Shown: positions 8,041-17,917 of the stretch, piece after piece
Position numbering within the stretch: position 1 is the stretch's first letter
Layout of the letters: each line of letters opens with the position of its first letter
Notes under the pieces: generated by a model
Database searches by the model: none
What the model was told of the DNA's origin: nothing
Seen by the model: the letters and a program-made list of their open reading frames with translations, nothing else
NCBI GenBank assembly: GCA_017936685.1
Contig: JAGBFA010000006.1
Span: 24,001 to 88,000 of the forward strand
DNA from: Alistipes sp.
GTDB lineage: Bacteria > Bacteroidota > Bacteroidia > Bacteroidales > Rikenellaceae
Reading direction: 5' to 3'
DNA length: 64,000 nucleotides
Position numbers and translations under genes: made by a program

Positions 8041-9192
8041 ATGAAACAGCGTATATGTCTTTTGGGATCGACCGGTTCGATAGGCGTGCAGACGCTCGAT
8101 ATCGTTCGCGACAATCCCGATAAGTTCGAAATAACCGCACTGACGGCCAACAGCAACTGGCGGCAGCTGGCCGAACAGGCCATAGAGTTCGATGCCGACT
8201 GCGTGATCATAGGCGACGAGCGTTATTACGACGATCTTACGGAGGCCATAGGCGACCGGCCGATAAAGGTCTTCGCCGGCAAGGAGTCGCTGTGCAGCGC
8301 AGCCGCCTCGGCAGAGGTCGACACGGTGGTCAACGCTCTTGTCGGCTATGCCGGTCTGCACCCCACAATGGCAGCCATCGAGGCCGGCAAGCGAATCGCA
8401 TTGGCCAACAAGGAGACGCTCGTGGTGGCGGGAGAGACGGTGATGCGCGAAGCCGACAGGCGCGGCGTGACGATTCTGCCGATCGACTCCGAGCACTCGG
8501 CCATATTGCAGTGTCTCAGGGGCGAGTGTTCGCCCGTAAGACGGCTTATCGTCACATGCAGCGGCGGTGCCCTGCGCGATCTGCCGCGCGAGGCACTCGA
8601 CTATGTAACGCCCGAGCAGGCCCTGCGCCACCCGCAGTGGTCGATGGGTGCCAAGATCACCATCGACTCGGCCACGCTGGTCAACAAGGGTTTCGAGGTC
8701 ATAGAGGCACACTGGCTCTTCGGCATCGAGGCCGACCGCATATCGGTGCTGATACACCCCCAGTCGGTCGTCCACTCGATGGTGGAGTTCGAGGACGGCG
8801 GCATAAAGGCGCAGTTAGGCTCGCCCGACATGCACCTGCCCATAAGCTACGCGCTGATGTATCCGCATCGTGCCCCGCATGCCGCAGAGCGGCTCTCGTT
8901 CGCCGATAATCCGACCCTTACCTTCGCCGAGGTCGACCGCGAGAAGTATCCGGCACTCGACATAGCCTACGACTGCCTGCGCCGCGGCGGTACGGCAGCC
9001 TGCACGATGAACGGTGCCAACGAGGAGGCCGTGGCGGCATTCCTCACGCACCGGTGCCGTTATCACGACATAGTGGGTGCAATACGCTACGCCTTAGCCA
9101 ACGCCGCATTCATAGACAAGCCCTCTTTGGCCGACTACGATGCGGCCAACGACGAGGCGCGCGCACTGGCTCGCCGTTATTTAAAACTGTAA
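8041..9192 (+). CDS. dxr: 1-deoxy-D-xylulose 5-phosphate reductoisomerase
   Basis: 383 residues. Dxr converts DXP to MEP with NADPH, the committed step of the non-mevalonate isoprenoid pathway. The NADPH motif GSTGSIG is at residues 9-15. The metal/substrate region PIDSEHSAILQCL and the flexible loop motif HPQWSMGAKITIDSATLVNKG are both present. Length is normal for the family. It lies between the M23-like gene and rseP in what looks like one transcript (gaps of 7 and 22 bp). Confidence 0.97.
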   Translation: MKQRICLLGSTGSIGVQTLDIVRDNPDKFEITALTANSNWRQLAEQAIEFDADCVIIGDERYYDDLTEAIGDRPIKVFAGKESLCSAAASAEVDTVVNALVGYAGLHPTMAAIEAGKRIALANKETLVVAGETVMREADRRGVTILPIDSEHSAILQCLRGECSPVRRLIVTCSGGALRDLPREALDYVTPEQALRHPQWSMGAKITIDSATLVNKGFEVIEAHWLFGIEADRISVLIHPQSVVHSMVEFEDGGIKAQLGSPDMHLPISYALMYPHRAPHAAERLSFADNPTLTFAEVDREKYPALDIAYDCLRRGGTAACTMNGANEEAVAAFLTHRCRYHDIVGAIRYALANAAFIDKPSLADYDAANDEARALARRYLKL

Positions 9193-9214
9193 TCAATACC
9201 GAAACATTCATACA

Positions 9215-10531
9215 ATGGTCATTCTTATCAAAGTTCTGCAATTCTTCATCTGTCTGTCGATGCTGGTGCTGATCCACGAATTCGGACACTTCATCGCAGC
9301 CCGCATATTCAAGATACGCGTCGAGAAGTTCTACATATTCTTCGATCCGTGGTTCTCGCTGTTCAAGTTCCGCCGCGGAGACACCGAGTACGGCATGGGC
9401 TGGCTGCCGCTGGGCGGTTATGTCAAGATCGCCGGCATGATCGACGAGAGCATGGACACCGAGCAGATGAAGCAGCCGGTGCAGCCGTGGGAGTTCCGCG
9501 CAAAACCGGCATGGCAGCGGCTGATAGTGATGGTGGCGGGCGTATTCATGAACGTGGTGCTGGCCATAGTGATCTACTCGGGCGTGCTCTATACGTGGGG
9601 ACGCACCTACTACGCCAACGAGGATATGATCCACGGCTACGCCTTCAACGAGGCGGCGCACTCGTTGGGCTTTGAGGACGGCGACCGCATAGTCTCGATC
9701 GACGGCCGCGAGCCTATGACCGTCAACGAGATACTGCAATCGCTGCTCATCACCGACTCCGACCGCGAGGTGGTCGTGGAGCGCGGCGGCGAGCGGCTGC
9801 GTCTCACACTGCCCATGCAGCGTCTGATCGAGATACGCGAAGCGGAGGAGTACAAGGATTTCTACACCGAGTTCGTGCCATACATAGTCTCCGGTGTCGC
9901 CTCGGATTCGGCCGCCGAAGCCGGTTTCAAGGAGGGTGACCGCATAATAGCCGTCAACGGCACGCCCACGCCACACATGGTGGCCGGATTGGAGGTGCTG
10001 TCCGATATCAAGAACACCACGGCCTGCGTGGATATCGTAAGAGACGGCTGCGACACGCTGCAACTCTCGGTGCCGATCAACGACAAGATGCAAATGGGAG
10101 TCGATGTGGCCTTGATACCGCCGCGCCACATCGAATACACCTTCTGGGAGTCGATTCCGGCGGGCTGGCACATGGCCGGCGAGAAGATAGCCGACTACTG
10201 GCAGCAGTTGAAGATGATCGTCAACCCCAAGACCAAACTCGTCAAGGAGGTGGGCGGCTTCATCGCCATCGGCAACATCTTCCCCGGCGAGTGGAACTGG
10301 CAGAGCTTCTGGCTGCTCTCGGCATTCATATCGATCATGCTTGCAGTGATGAACCTGCTGCCCATACCGGGTCTCGACGGCGGCCACGCGCTGTTCACGC
10401 TGTGGGAGATCATCACGCGGCGCAAGCCCAGCGACCGGTTCCTCGAAATCATGCAATACGTTGGATTGGTGCTCATACTGCTGCTGGTGATATACGCCAA
10501 CGGCAACGACATAATAAAACTTTTCAAATAG
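9215..10531 (+). CDS. rseP: RseP-type site-2 intramembrane zinc protease
   Basis: 438 residues. The zinc-protease motif HEFGH is at residues 21-25 inside the first transmembrane helix, and the second catalytic motif is in NLLPIPGLDGGHALF. Two PDZ-like domains lie between them (regions starting near GFEDGDRIVSIDG and GFKEGDRIIAVNG). Family members cleave anti-sigma factors or leftover signal peptides in the membrane; the substrate here is unknown. radA starts 7 bp downstream. Confidence 0.96.
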   Translation: MVILIKVLQFFICLSMLVLIHEFGHFIAARIFKIRVEKFYIFFDPWFSLFKFRRGDTEYGMGWLPLGGYVKIAGMIDESMDTEQMKQPVQPWEFRAKPAWQRLIVMVAGVFMNVVLAIVIYSGVLYTWGRTYYANEDMIHGYAFNEAAHSLGFEDGDRIVSIDGREPMTVNEILQSLLITDSDREVVVERGGERLRLTLPMQRLIEIREAEEYKDFYTEFVPYIVSGVASDSAAEAGFKEGDRIIAVNGTPTPHMVAGLEVLSDIKNTTACVDIVRDGCDTLQLSVPINDKMQMGVDVALIPPRHIEYTFWESIPAGWHMAGEKIADYWQQLKMIVNPKTKLVKEVGGFIAIGNIFPGEWNWQSFWLLSAFISIMLAVMNLLPIPGLDGGHALFTLWEIITRRKPSDRFLEIMQYVGLVLILLLVIYANGNDIIKLFK

Positions 10532-10538
10532 CTCTGCC

Positions 10539-11903
10539 ATGGCAACCAAGGCAAAACGTGCGTTTTTCTGCAAGAGCTGCGGCTACGAGTCGCCCAAGTG
10601 GCTCGGACGCTGCCCCTCGTGCGGCGAGTGGAACAGCTTTACCGAGGAGGTCGTGGCCAAGGAGAGCTCCTCGTCGGTGGCAAGCCGTCTGACGAACATA
10701 CCGCGTGCCGTGCCTCAGCGCGTACAGGATATACGCGAGCGCGATCTGAAACGCATCGACACGGGCATAGGCGAGGTCAACCGCGTGCTTGGCGGAGGCT
10801 TGGTGCCGGGGTCGCTGATCCTGCTGGGCGGCGAGCCGGGCATAGGCAAATCGACCCTGTCGCTGCAAATGGCTCTCAACGGCAACTCGCTCCGCACGCT
10901 CTACGTCTCGGGCGAGGAGTCGGCCGAGCAGATCAAGATGCGCGCCACGCGCATAGGCATCGTCAACGAGGAGTGCATCGTCTACACCGAAACGCTGCTC
11001 GAAAACATCGTCGCACAGATCGAGGAGCAACGCCCCGACGTAGTGATAATCGACTCTATACAGACCATGTACACCGATCTTGTGGAGTCGTCGGCAGGCA
11101 GCGTCACGCAGATACGCGAGTGCGCCGCCACGCTGCTGCGCTACGCCAAGAGCAGCGGCACGGCCATATTCATCATCGGTCACATCACTAAGGACGGCAC
11201 CATAGCCGGTCCCAAAATACTCGAACACATAGTCGACGTGGTGTTGCAGTTCGAGGGCGACAACAACACCGCCTACCGCATACTGCGCGGCATAAAGAAC
11301 CGTTTCGGAGCCACATACGAGATCGGCGTGTTCGAGATGCACGACAGCGGTCTGAGAGAGGTCGACAACCCCTCTGAGATACTGCTCTCGCATTACGACG
11401 AGCCGCTGAGCGGCATATCGGTCGGTGCGGCCGTGGACGGCATACGCCCCTATCTGATAGAGGTGCAGGCATTGGTGAGCAGCGCGGCCTACGGCACCCC
11501 GCAGCGTTCGTCGACAGGCTTCGATTCGAAAAGACTCAACATGCTGCTGGCCGTCTTGGAGAAGCGCGTGGGCATGAAGATGTTTTCGAAAGATGTCTTT
11601 CTCAACTTCGCCGGAGGATTCAAGGTCGCCGACACGGGCATGGATCTGGCGGTGGTGGCTGCGGTCATATCGTCGTACTACGACCGGCCGTTACAGGAGG
11701 GCGTATGCTGCACAGGAGAGATCGGGCTCTCGGGCGAAGTGCGTCCGTCGCCCCGCTGCGAGCAGCGCGTAAGCGAGGCGGCACGTCTGGGCTTTCGCCG
11801 CATAGTGGTCTCGGGATTCATGCAGAAGAGCCTCAAACGACCCAAGAATATCGAGGTGGTATTCATCAACAGCATCGAGCAGCTGCCCAAAGCGTTATTC
11901 TGA
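10539..11903 (+). CDS. radA: DNA repair protein RadA
   Basis: 454 residues. The N-terminal zinc finger is CKSCGYESPKWLGRCPSCGEW. The RecA-like core has Walker A GGEPGIGKST and the RadA-specific motif KNRFG (GIKNRFGATYEIG). The C-terminus is the Lon-protease-like domain (GEVRPSPRCEQRVSEAARLG). RadA promotes branch migration during recombination. It ends about 108 bp before the next gene. Confidence 0.97.
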   Translation: MATKAKRAFFCKSCGYESPKWLGRCPSCGEWNSFTEEVVAKESSSSVASRLTNIPRAVPQRVQDIRERDLKRIDTGIGEVNRVLGGGLVPGSLILLGGEPGIGKSTLSLQMALNGNSLRTLYVSGEESAEQIKMRATRIGIVNEECIVYTETLLENIVAQIEEQRPDVVIIDSIQTMYTDLVESSAGSVTQIRECAATLLRYAKSSGTAIFIIGHITKDGTIAGPKILEHIVDVVLQFEGDNNTAYRILRGIKNRFGATYEIGVFEMHDSGLREVDNPSEILLSHYDEPLSGISVGAAVDGIRPYLIEVQALVSSAAYGTPQRSSTGFDSKRLNMLLAVLEKRVGMKMFSKDVFLNFAGGFKVADTGMDLAVVAAVISSYYDRPLQEGVCCTGEIGLSGEVRPSPRCEQRVSEAARLGFRRIVVSGFMQKSLKRPKNIEVVFINSIEQLPKALF

Positions 11904-12011
11904 CAGCCGGACAGAAGCAGGCTGCCGCGACACGCAGGAAAGCACCGGCGGCATATCGCCGCCCGTGGGGTGGTATGGAATTTGAACCCTTGTCATGCAA
12001 ACGACGACGAC

Positions 12012-12977
12012 ATGACAAGGGTTTTGATATTCGGAGGGACAGGGTTGATAGGAGCGCATTTGACGCTGCGTCTGCTGCGCGACGGGCACCATGTGACGTG
12101 CGTCGATCTGCGCGAGCCGTCGCTCTCGCCGCTGCTCGACCAGATCACCGACTCGCCGCGGTTCGAATTCGTGCGGCACGACGTGACCATGCCGCTGCAC
12201 ATCGAGTGCGACCGCATATTCAATCTGGCCTCGCCCACATATCTGCATCACGACCCCTCGTCGCCCTACGACACGATGCGCACCAATACCCTGGGAACGA
12301 TACGCACATTGGAACTGGCGCGCGAGAACCGTGCCCGGCTCGTATTCGCCTCCTCGGGCGACGTATATCTGACATGCAACGGCTCTTCGTCGATGGAGCT
12401 GCACCGCGACGAGAGCTTCTACTCGACCCTGAGCGAAGCCAAACGCTCGGCCGAGGCGTTGATTCGCGCATATATACGCCAGCACGGTGTCGATGCCCGC
12501 GTGGCGCGCATATTCAACACCTACGGCACCGGCACCTCGCCCGACGACGGCCGCGCCGTGATGAGCATGATCGCGGCGGCACTCACCGGCCGCGACATCA
12601 TAATCAACGGCGACGGCGACCAGATACGCACATTCTGCTGGGTGGGCGACACTGTGGAGGCACTGGTTCGGCTCATGGAGGCCGCGACCACGCCGCGCCT
12701 GTTCGCGCTCAACATAGGCGGTCTGTACGAAATATCGGTCAAGCAGCTGGCCGCTACCATAATACGTCTCAGCGGCTCGAAATCGCGAATCGTCAGCACA
12801 GACCCGCGTTCGAACGACGAGCGGCGCAAGGTGCCCGATCTGCAACTCACCCACCGCCTGCTCGGGTGGCAGCCCGAGGTGTCGCTCTCCGAGGGACTTA
12901 TGCGCACCATACGCTATGCGCGCCGCATGATCGAGCGCGAACTCGCCGCCCGCCGCACATGGGTGGAGGTGTCGTAA
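12012..12977 (+). CDS. NAD-dependent epimerase/dehydratase (UXS-like SDR) with altered catalytic motif
   Basis: 321 residues from the start MTRVLIFGGTGLIGAHL; an upstream in-frame ATG at 11970 gives a less typical N-terminus. It is an extended SDR with Rossmann motif GGTGLIGAHL and the segment FNLASPTYLHHDP, resembling UDP-glucuronate decarboxylases. RIFNTYGTGTSPDDGR and QIRTFCWVGD are also family-typical. The YxxxK catalytic motif reads LSEAK, so the tyrosine appears to be leucine, although a Tyr lies three residues earlier (FYSTLSEAK). Substrate and activity are uncertain. Confidence 0.8.
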   Translation: MTRVLIFGGTGLIGAHLTLRLLRDGHHVTCVDLREPSLSPLLDQITDSPRFEFVRHDVTMPLHIECDRIFNLASPTYLHHDPSSPYDTMRTNTLGTIRTLELARENRARLVFASSGDVYLTCNGSSSMELHRDESFYSTLSEAKRSAEALIRAYIRQHGVDARVARIFNTYGTGTSPDDGRAVMSMIAAALTGRDIIINGDGDQIRTFCWVGDTVEALVRLMEAATTPRLFALNIGGLYEISVKQLAATIIRLSGSKSRIVSTDPRSNDERRKVPDLQLTHRLLGWQPEVSLSEGLMRTIRYARRMIERELAARRTWVEVS

Positions 12978-13007
12978 GAGAGATATTCACCTTTAAAACG
13001 CAACTAT

Positions 13008-13331
13008 ATGAACGTAAACGATTTCAACTCTTTGATAGCACAGAGCAGCCCCACGCTGGTCGACTTCCATGCCGCATGGTGCGGTCCGTGCAAGGCCATG
13101 ACGGCCACCGTCGACAAACTTGCAACCTCGACGCAGGGTCGGGCGACAGTCATAAAGATCGACATAGACAACCGCGAACACCGCGAGATAGTCAGCCGGT
13201 ACAACATCGTATCGGTGCCGACATTCATCATATTCCGCAACTCGGAAGTGGTATGGAGAGAGAGTGGCGTGATGCCCTACGAGCGGCTCGAAGAGGCCGT
13301 CAGGCGGCACGAAGCCGTAACATCGTATTAA
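13008..13331 (+). CDS. Thioredoxin
   Basis: 107 residues, a complete thioredoxin fold with active site WCGPC (VDFHAAWCGPCKAM) and the cis-proline region NIVSVPTFIIF. It has no signal peptide, so it is cytoplasmic. It lies 30 bp downstream of the epimerase gene and converges with the AlkD-like gene, with 7 bp between the stop codons. Confidence 0.93.
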   Translation: MNVNDFNSLIAQSSPTLVDFHAAWCGPCKAMTATVDKLATSTQGRATVIKIDIDNREHREIVSRYNIVSVPTFIIFRNSEVVWRESGVMPYERLEEAVRRHEAVTSY

Positions 13332-13338
13332 ACAGAAT

Positions 13339-13989
13339 CTACCCGCAATAAGACAATCGCCAGCCGATCTCGTCGGCGATATATTGCGCAGTCTCCGACG
13401 GCGGCATGCGATCCAGCAGAGCCGCCGTCATCTCTTCTGCCGGTCGGCCGTCGCGGTCGATAAGGTGCGAAAGAGCTGCCGCGGCACCGCAGCCTATGAT
13501 GCGCGAGGAGCGGAACCGCTTCACGGCACACTCCACGCCCAACACCGCCACACCGGCATCGACACTCTGGCTGCGCGCGGCAGCCATCAGAGCGCAATAG
13601 GCTATAAGTTCGCTGCTCTCGCTGCACCAGATGCCGACCAACGAATCTATGGCCGCAATGTGCGACAACAGTCCGAAAGCCAGCTCCTCGGCCAGCTCCA
13701 TCGTCGTTATGCCGCGCGACCAGAACGAGAAATCCTCCAACGTCACCGCCTCCGGCTCGGCTATATGGCAGGCTGCAAGGCGCAGTTCGCGCACCTGCTG
13801 GGAGTAAAGATACTTGGCGAACGAGTGGCTGCGCTGCTCGCGGCGCGCTATGCTGCGCACCGTGGGAATGCTGACACCGTAGTTGAGACCGTAGCAGATG
13901 CCGTGCTCGGTCATCGACTCGGCCACGGCACCGTTCATCTGGCGACGCATCTCGGCGAGCATCGCTATCATGCGTTGCGTATCGTCCAT
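13339..13989 (-). CDS. DNA alkylation repair (AlkD-like) HEAT-repeat protein
   Basis: 216 residues, helical throughout. The segment LNYGVSIPTVRSIAR followed by YLYSQQVRELRLAACHIAE resembles the HEAT-like repeats of AlkD-type DNA glycosylases, and FSFWSRGITTMELAEELA matches the family region that approaches DNA. AlkD removes N3- and N7-alkylated bases. The identification rests on family resemblance; the catalytic residues were not checked by alignment. It starts 13 bp downstream of the DUF4831 gene on the same strand. Confidence 0.7.
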   Translation of the reverse strand: MDDTQRMIAMLAEMRRQMNGAVAESMTEHGICYGLNYGVSIPTVRSIARREQRSHSFAKYLYSQQVRELRLAACHIAEPEAVTLEDFSFWSRGITTMELAEELAFGLLSHIAAIDSLVGIWCSESSELIAYCALMAAARSQSVDAGVAVLGVECAVKRFRSSRIIGCGAAAALSHLIDRDGRPAEEMTAALLDRMPPSETAQYIADEIGWRLSYCG

Positions 13990-14002
13990 GATATGCGGCC
14001 TG

Positions 14003-14884
14003 TTACTTGGCGGGAGCTACGACCGTAATGGTGCGGCCGAACTCGAATATGGGCAATACCGTCGTGAAAAGGCTCTGCTGACCGTAAAGCAGCGTGCACT
14101 GCGCATCGTTGGCATAGCGATAGGTCACGCGACCGCGCGGGTCGCTCGCGGGATACGACATCTCCGTGGGAGTGATCTGCAACAGCAATATATCGCCCGA
14201 CAGGTCGTCGGCCGGCAGCAGACCGCCCGCCTCGCTGAAACGTGCCACGATGTAGCTCGTCTTGTCGGCATTGGGCTTCACGCGCAGAGTCGTGGTGACG
14301 GTCGTCGAGACATGTTTTCCCAAGAAGAGTTCGAGATAGGCCTGCTCCAACTCGTCGATTCGCTTCAAGGCATACTCCAAGCCGGCACCGAAGACATTTT
14401 CGCCGGCATCGCCCGTGATAAGAGAGAGTCTATAATTACGCAGCGAGAATATGTCGGTAGCGAGCTTCTTGGCTGCGGCCTCGGGTGTCTGCTCGATGCT
14501 GCTCATGCGGTTGGGCAGCAGGCGCGCGAACTCATCGGCCGAGCCTGCGGCATGCGACATCACCTCAACGCCGTCCGACGGAGCCTTGACAGCAGCCGGC
14601 TCCTCCGAGCCAAGTCGCACGTCGGCGGCTACGATCGAATAAGAGGTCTTGTCGACAAGCGGTGCACGCACACCCAGATACTTCTGCGCATAACGCGCGT
14701 AGGGACCCACCACGACCTGCTCCTTGCGCACCGTGATATCCACCTCCAAAGAGGTCGAGGCCTCGCTCAACACGATCTCTCCATTCTCGGCATATACGCC
14801 TATGCGTTTGATATTACTCTGCGCCGAAGCTGCGGCGGCTGTGAAGACCAACACGGTCGAGAGCACAAATACGATACGTTTCAT
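14003..14884 (-). CDS. DUF4831 family exported protein
   Basis: 293 residues from ATG 14884; an ATG two codons upstream (14890) is also possible. The signal peptide is KRIVFVLSTVLVFTAAAASA, with cleavage probably before QSN. The remainder is a soluble periplasmic protein matching the Bacteroidales family DUF4831 in length and in its opening (IKRIGVYAENGEIVLSEAST). Function is unknown. It has a good upstream promoter (TTTG-N19-TATTTTTG). Confidence 0.75.
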   Translation of the reverse strand: MKRIVFVLSTVLVFTAAAASAQSNIKRIGVYAENGEIVLSEASTSLEVDITVRKEQVVVGPYARYAQKYLGVRAPLVDKTSYSIVAADVRLGSEEPAAVKAPSDGVEVMSHAAGSADEFARLLPNRMSSIEQTPEAAAKKLATDIFSLRNYRLSLITGDAGENVFGAGLEYALKRIDELEQAYLELFLGKHVSTTVTTTLRVKPNADKTSYIVARFSEAGGLLPADDLSGDILLLQITPTEMSYPASDPRGRVTYRYANDAQCTLLYGQQSLFTTVLPIFEFGRTITVVAPAK

Positions 14885-14909
14885 AAACATGCGACTATTT
14901 AGTTGAGAA

Positions 14910-14940
14910 CAAAAATAGCAAATTTTCGCGCCATATCAAA
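14910..14940 (-). promoter_or_regulatory. Promoter of the DUF4831 gene (TTTG-N19-TAnnTTTG)
   Basis: On the minus strand TTTG (14937-14940) and TATTTTTG (14910-14917) are separated by 19 bp, the Bacteroidota consensus. The -33 box touches the end of trmN6. Confidence 0.7.
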
Positions 14941-15637
14941 ATTTCAGATAGAAATCGCGCGTCAGACGCTTGTAATCGTCGGTAAATACCTCGTGCGCCG
15001 ACTGTATCACAAGCTCCTCACGGTGCGGCTCTGCTGCCGCGGCCGATCGCACCAACTCCAACATCGACCGCTTGACGGGTGAGCGGGGCGTAGTGCGCAC
15101 ATCGCAGCGACGGTTCACACTCAGGCGGCCGCGGCACAGGCCGATAAGCTCGTCGGCGGCATCTTGCGGCAGTATGAGCGACATGCGGCCGTCGAGCGAA
15201 AGCAGTCTGTCGGCCGCCTCGACAATATCCGCAAACGTAAGCTCTATGCAGTGACGCGCCACGCTGCGCGCACTCTCGGGCGGCAGCAGAGACGAGGTGA
15301 AGTACGGCGGATTGGAGATTATATGGTCGAACGGCTCGGCCGACCGCAAGCGGCGGATATCGCCGCACACCACCTCCACGCGGTCGCTCCACGGCGAGGC
15401 GGCGACGTTGTCCTGCGCCTGAGCGGCACAGTCGCCGTCGATGTCGATGGCCGTCACCCGAGCCTGCGGGCATCGCTGTGCGGCCATAAGGGCTATGACG
15501 CCAGTACCGGTGCCGATGTCGAGTATGCGCCTGTCCTGAGGGCGAAGATCGCACCACGCGCCTATCAGCACTCCGTCGGTGCCCACCTTCATGGCGCACC
15601 GCTGCTGCTCTACGGCAAACTGCTTGAAGCGGAACAT
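14936..15637 (-). CDS. trmN6: tRNA1(Val) (adenine(37)-N6)-methyltransferase
   Basis: 233 residues, a class I SAM-dependent methyltransferase. The SAM motif is LDIGTGTGVIALMAA, and the adenine-N6 catalytic motif NPPY is in ISNPPYFTSSLLPP. The N-terminus MFRFKQFAVEQQRCAMKVGTDGVLIGAW is the usual opening of the YfiC/TrmN6 family. It lies 15 bp downstream of the TIGR02757 gene on the same strand. Confidence 0.9.
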   Translation of the reverse strand: MFRFKQFAVEQQRCAMKVGTDGVLIGAWCDLRPQDRRILDIGTGTGVIALMAAQRCPQARVTAIDIDGDCAAQAQDNVAASPWSDRVEVVCGDIRRLRSAEPFDHIISNPPYFTSSLLPPESARSVARHCIELTFADIVEAADRLLSLDGRMSLILPQDAADELIGLCRGRLSVNRRCDVRTTPRSPVKRSMLELVRSAAAAEPHREELVIQSAHEVFTDDYKRLTRDFYLKF

Positions 15638-15652
15638 AGCTCTGTCTCGGCC

Positions 15653-16444
15653 CTATTTCAGAAATCCGTCGATGCCGGCACCGAACAGCGAGAAGTCGTA
15701 GCGCACGGGGTCTTCGGGATCGAAACCGCGCAGCGACTCGGTGATCTCCACCGTGGCCTTCCAGTCGCTCTGGCGGCGCGAGAGCAGACCCAGCGCACGG
15801 CCCATGTTGCCCGTATGCACGTCGAGCGGCAGATAGAGTACCGACATGGGTATCGTCCGCCACAGGCCGAAGTCGACACCGCGCTCGTCGCGGCGCACGA
15901 ACCAGCGGATATACATGTTGAGACGTTTGCAGGCCGCACCCTTGTCGATCGACGAGAGATGCTTCTCGCAGTGGGGATTATGATCGACGGCGAAAAACTC
16001 GCGGCGGAACTCCGACAGCACGCGCGCCATGTCGCGAGTCTCGGCATAGCGGCTCTCGAAGAAACGGCCTATGCCGCCCCAACGATCGTAGATATGGCGG
16101 ATCGAACGCACGAAGTCGATGAAGTCCTGACCGTTGAATGTGCGGTGCACATAGCTCTGCAAGCGGCACAGCTCCTCGTCGGAGGCCTCGCGGACGAACT
16201 CCGAGGGGGCATTGTCCATGTAGTGCATCATGCGGTGGGCACTCTTGACTATGGCCTTGCGGTTGCCCCACGCTATGGTCGAGGCAAGAAATCCGGCCAC
16301 CTCGCGATCGTCGCGCGACGAGAACGAGTGAGGCACGCTGATAGGGTCGGCCTCGATGAAGTCGGGATTGTTGTATTTGTCGTGCAGGCGTTCGAGCAGC
16401 TCGCCCAACTCCTCACGGGAGATGTTGTCAAATGATCTTTCCAT
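15653..16444 (-). CDS. TIGR02757 family protein
   Basis: 263 residues; the sequence matches the conserved Bacteroidota family TIGR02757 (DUF2400). Recognisable parts are [37 protein letters not shown] and the C-terminal [12 protein letters not shown]. The family looks like a distant relative of helix-hairpin-helix DNA glycosylases, but its activity is not established. The start overlaps the end of the ABC ATPase gene by 17 bp. Confidence 0.85.
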   Translation of the reverse strand: MERSFDNISREELGELLERLHDKYNNPDFIEADPISVPHSFSSRDDREVAGFLASTIAWGNRKAIVKSAHRMMHYMDNAPSEFVREASDEELCRLQSYVHRTFNGQDFIDFVRSIRHIYDRWGGIGRFFESRYAETRDMARVLSEFRREFFAVDHNPHCEKHLSSIDKGAACKRLNMYIRWFVRRDERGVDFGLWRTIPMSVLYLPLDVHTGNMGRALGLLSRRQSDWKATVEITESLRGFDPEDPVRYDFSLFGAGIDGFLK

Positions 16445-17078
16445 CGCTCATCACTATTTTTCTATCGGCCGTGGCGGCCAAGGTTTCATCATGGGTTACG
16501 ATGACGAAGGTCTGTCCGAAACGCTCGCGCAGCGAGAAGAACAATGCGTGTATATCGTCGCGCGTGGCCGAATCGAGGTTGCCAGAGGGTTCGTCGGCCA
16601 GCACCACAGCAGGCGAGTTGACCAGCGCACGCGCTATGGCCACACGCTGCTGCTCGCCGCCCGAGAGTGCCGACGGCTTATGGTTCATGCGGTCGGCAAG
16701 CCCGACGGTCGACAGCAGCTCGCGGGCACGGCGGTCGGCCTCGCGCCGCGACATGCCGCCGATCAGAGCCGGTATCATGACATTCTCCCGGGCATCGAAC
16801 TCGGGCAGCAGATGGTGGAACTGGAAGACGAAGCCGATGCTGCCGTTGCGGAACGCCGACAACTGCCGGTCGTTCATCTGCTGCGGCCGCATGCCGTCGA
16901 TCTCTATCACACCGCTGTCGGGCTGCATCAACGTGCCCATGATCTGCAACAGCGTGCTCTTGCCGGCACCGCTCGCACCCACGATCGACACCACCTCGCC
17001 GCGCTCCACGCGCAGCGATACGCCGCGCAGCACCTCCACCTCGCCGAAGCTCTTGCGTATATCGTCGACTATTATCAT
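16428..17078 (-). CDS. ABC transporter ATP-binding protein, LolD/MacB type
   Basis: 216 residues, a complete ATPase: Walker [11 protein letters not shown]-loop [10 protein letters not shown], signature [15 protein letters not shown], Walker [13 protein letters not shown], and H-loop VTHDE. The motif [10 protein letters not shown] with DEPSGNLD is typical of LolD-type ATPases that drive lipoprotein release or MacB-like export. No permease gene is adjacent, so the partner is unknown. It overlaps folP by 4 bp. Confidence 0.85.
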   Translation of the reverse strand: MIIVDDIRKSFGEVEVLRGVSLRVERGEVVSIVGASGAGKSTLLQIMGTLMQPDSGVIEIDGMRPQQMNDRQLSAFRNGSIGFVFQFHHLLPEFDARENVMIPALIGGMSRREADRRARELLSTVGLADRMNHKPSALSGGEQQRVAIARALVNSPAVVLADEPSGNLDSATRDDIHALFFSLRERFGQTFVIVTHDETLAATADRKIVMSDGKII

Positions 17079-17917
17079 ATATGACGGTATTTATCGTATG
17101 TTTCGAACATCTTGACCACCTGCACGGCCTCGCGCACGTCGTGTACGCGCAGGATCGAAGCACCCTTTTCCAGCGACACCCAGTTGAGCACCGCCGTGCC
17201 GCACAACGACTCCTCGGGCGTTATGTCGAGCAGGCGGTATATCATCGACTTGCGCGATATGCCCGACAGCACGGGGTAACCCAGCGCCACCAGACGGTCG
17301 AGCGAGTGCATCAGCTCGTAGTTCTGTTCCAGCGTCTTGGCAAAGCCGAAGCCCGGGTCGAGGATAATATTATGCCGCTCGATGCCCGCCGAAGTCATCT
17401 CCTCGATCTTCGAGCGGAAATAGTCCGTCACCTCGCTCACTATGTCGCGGCGGTAGTCGGTCAGCTGCTGCATCGAAGCCGGCGTGCCGCGCATGTGCAT
17501 GGCGATGTAAGGCAGGCCTAACTCGGCCACCGCAGCAAGCATCTCAGCATCGAGTTCGCCGGCCGATATGTCGTTGACGATTATCGCACCCCATCTATCC
17601 ACCGCACGGCGCACGATCTCCGAGCGGAACGTATCGACCGACACGGCCGCATCGGGTGCTATGCGGCGAGCCGCCGCAAGCCCCATGTCGACCCTGCGCC
17701 ACTCCTCCTCCAAAGAGACCTCGGCCGCTCCCGGGCGCGACGAGTAACCGCCTATGTCGAGGATCGTAGCCCCCTCGCCGACAGCACGCCGCACACGCTG
17801 CCCGACATCTTCCGCCGAGAGATTGCGGCTGCCCGAATAGAACGAATCGGGCGTCACGTTGACGATGGCCATTACATGGCGCGCACTAAGATCGATTGTC
17901 ATATCTCGATGCTTCAT
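17075..17917 (-). CDS. folP: Dihydropteroate synthase
   Basis: 280 residues. FolP joins pABA to dihydropterin pyrophosphate in folate synthesis and is the sulfonamide target. Pterin-site motifs: [29 protein letters not shown], and DPGFGFAKT. The start at 17917 overlaps coaE by 32 bp; an internal ATG at 17902 is an alternative. Confidence 0.94.
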   Translation of the reverse strand: MKHRDMTIDLSARHVMAIVNVTPDSFYSGSRNLSAEDVGQRVRRAVGEGATILDIGGYSSRPGAAEVSLEEEWRRVDMGLAAARRIAPDAAVSVDTFRSEIVRRAVDRWGAIIVNDISAGELDAEMLAAVAELGLPYIAMHMRGTPASMQQLTDYRRDIVSEVTDYFRSKIEEMTSAGIERHNIILDPGFGFAKTLEQNYELMHSLDRLVALGYPVLSGISRKSMIYRLLDITPEESLCGTAVLNWVSLEKGASILRVHDVREAVQVVKMFETYDKYRHI

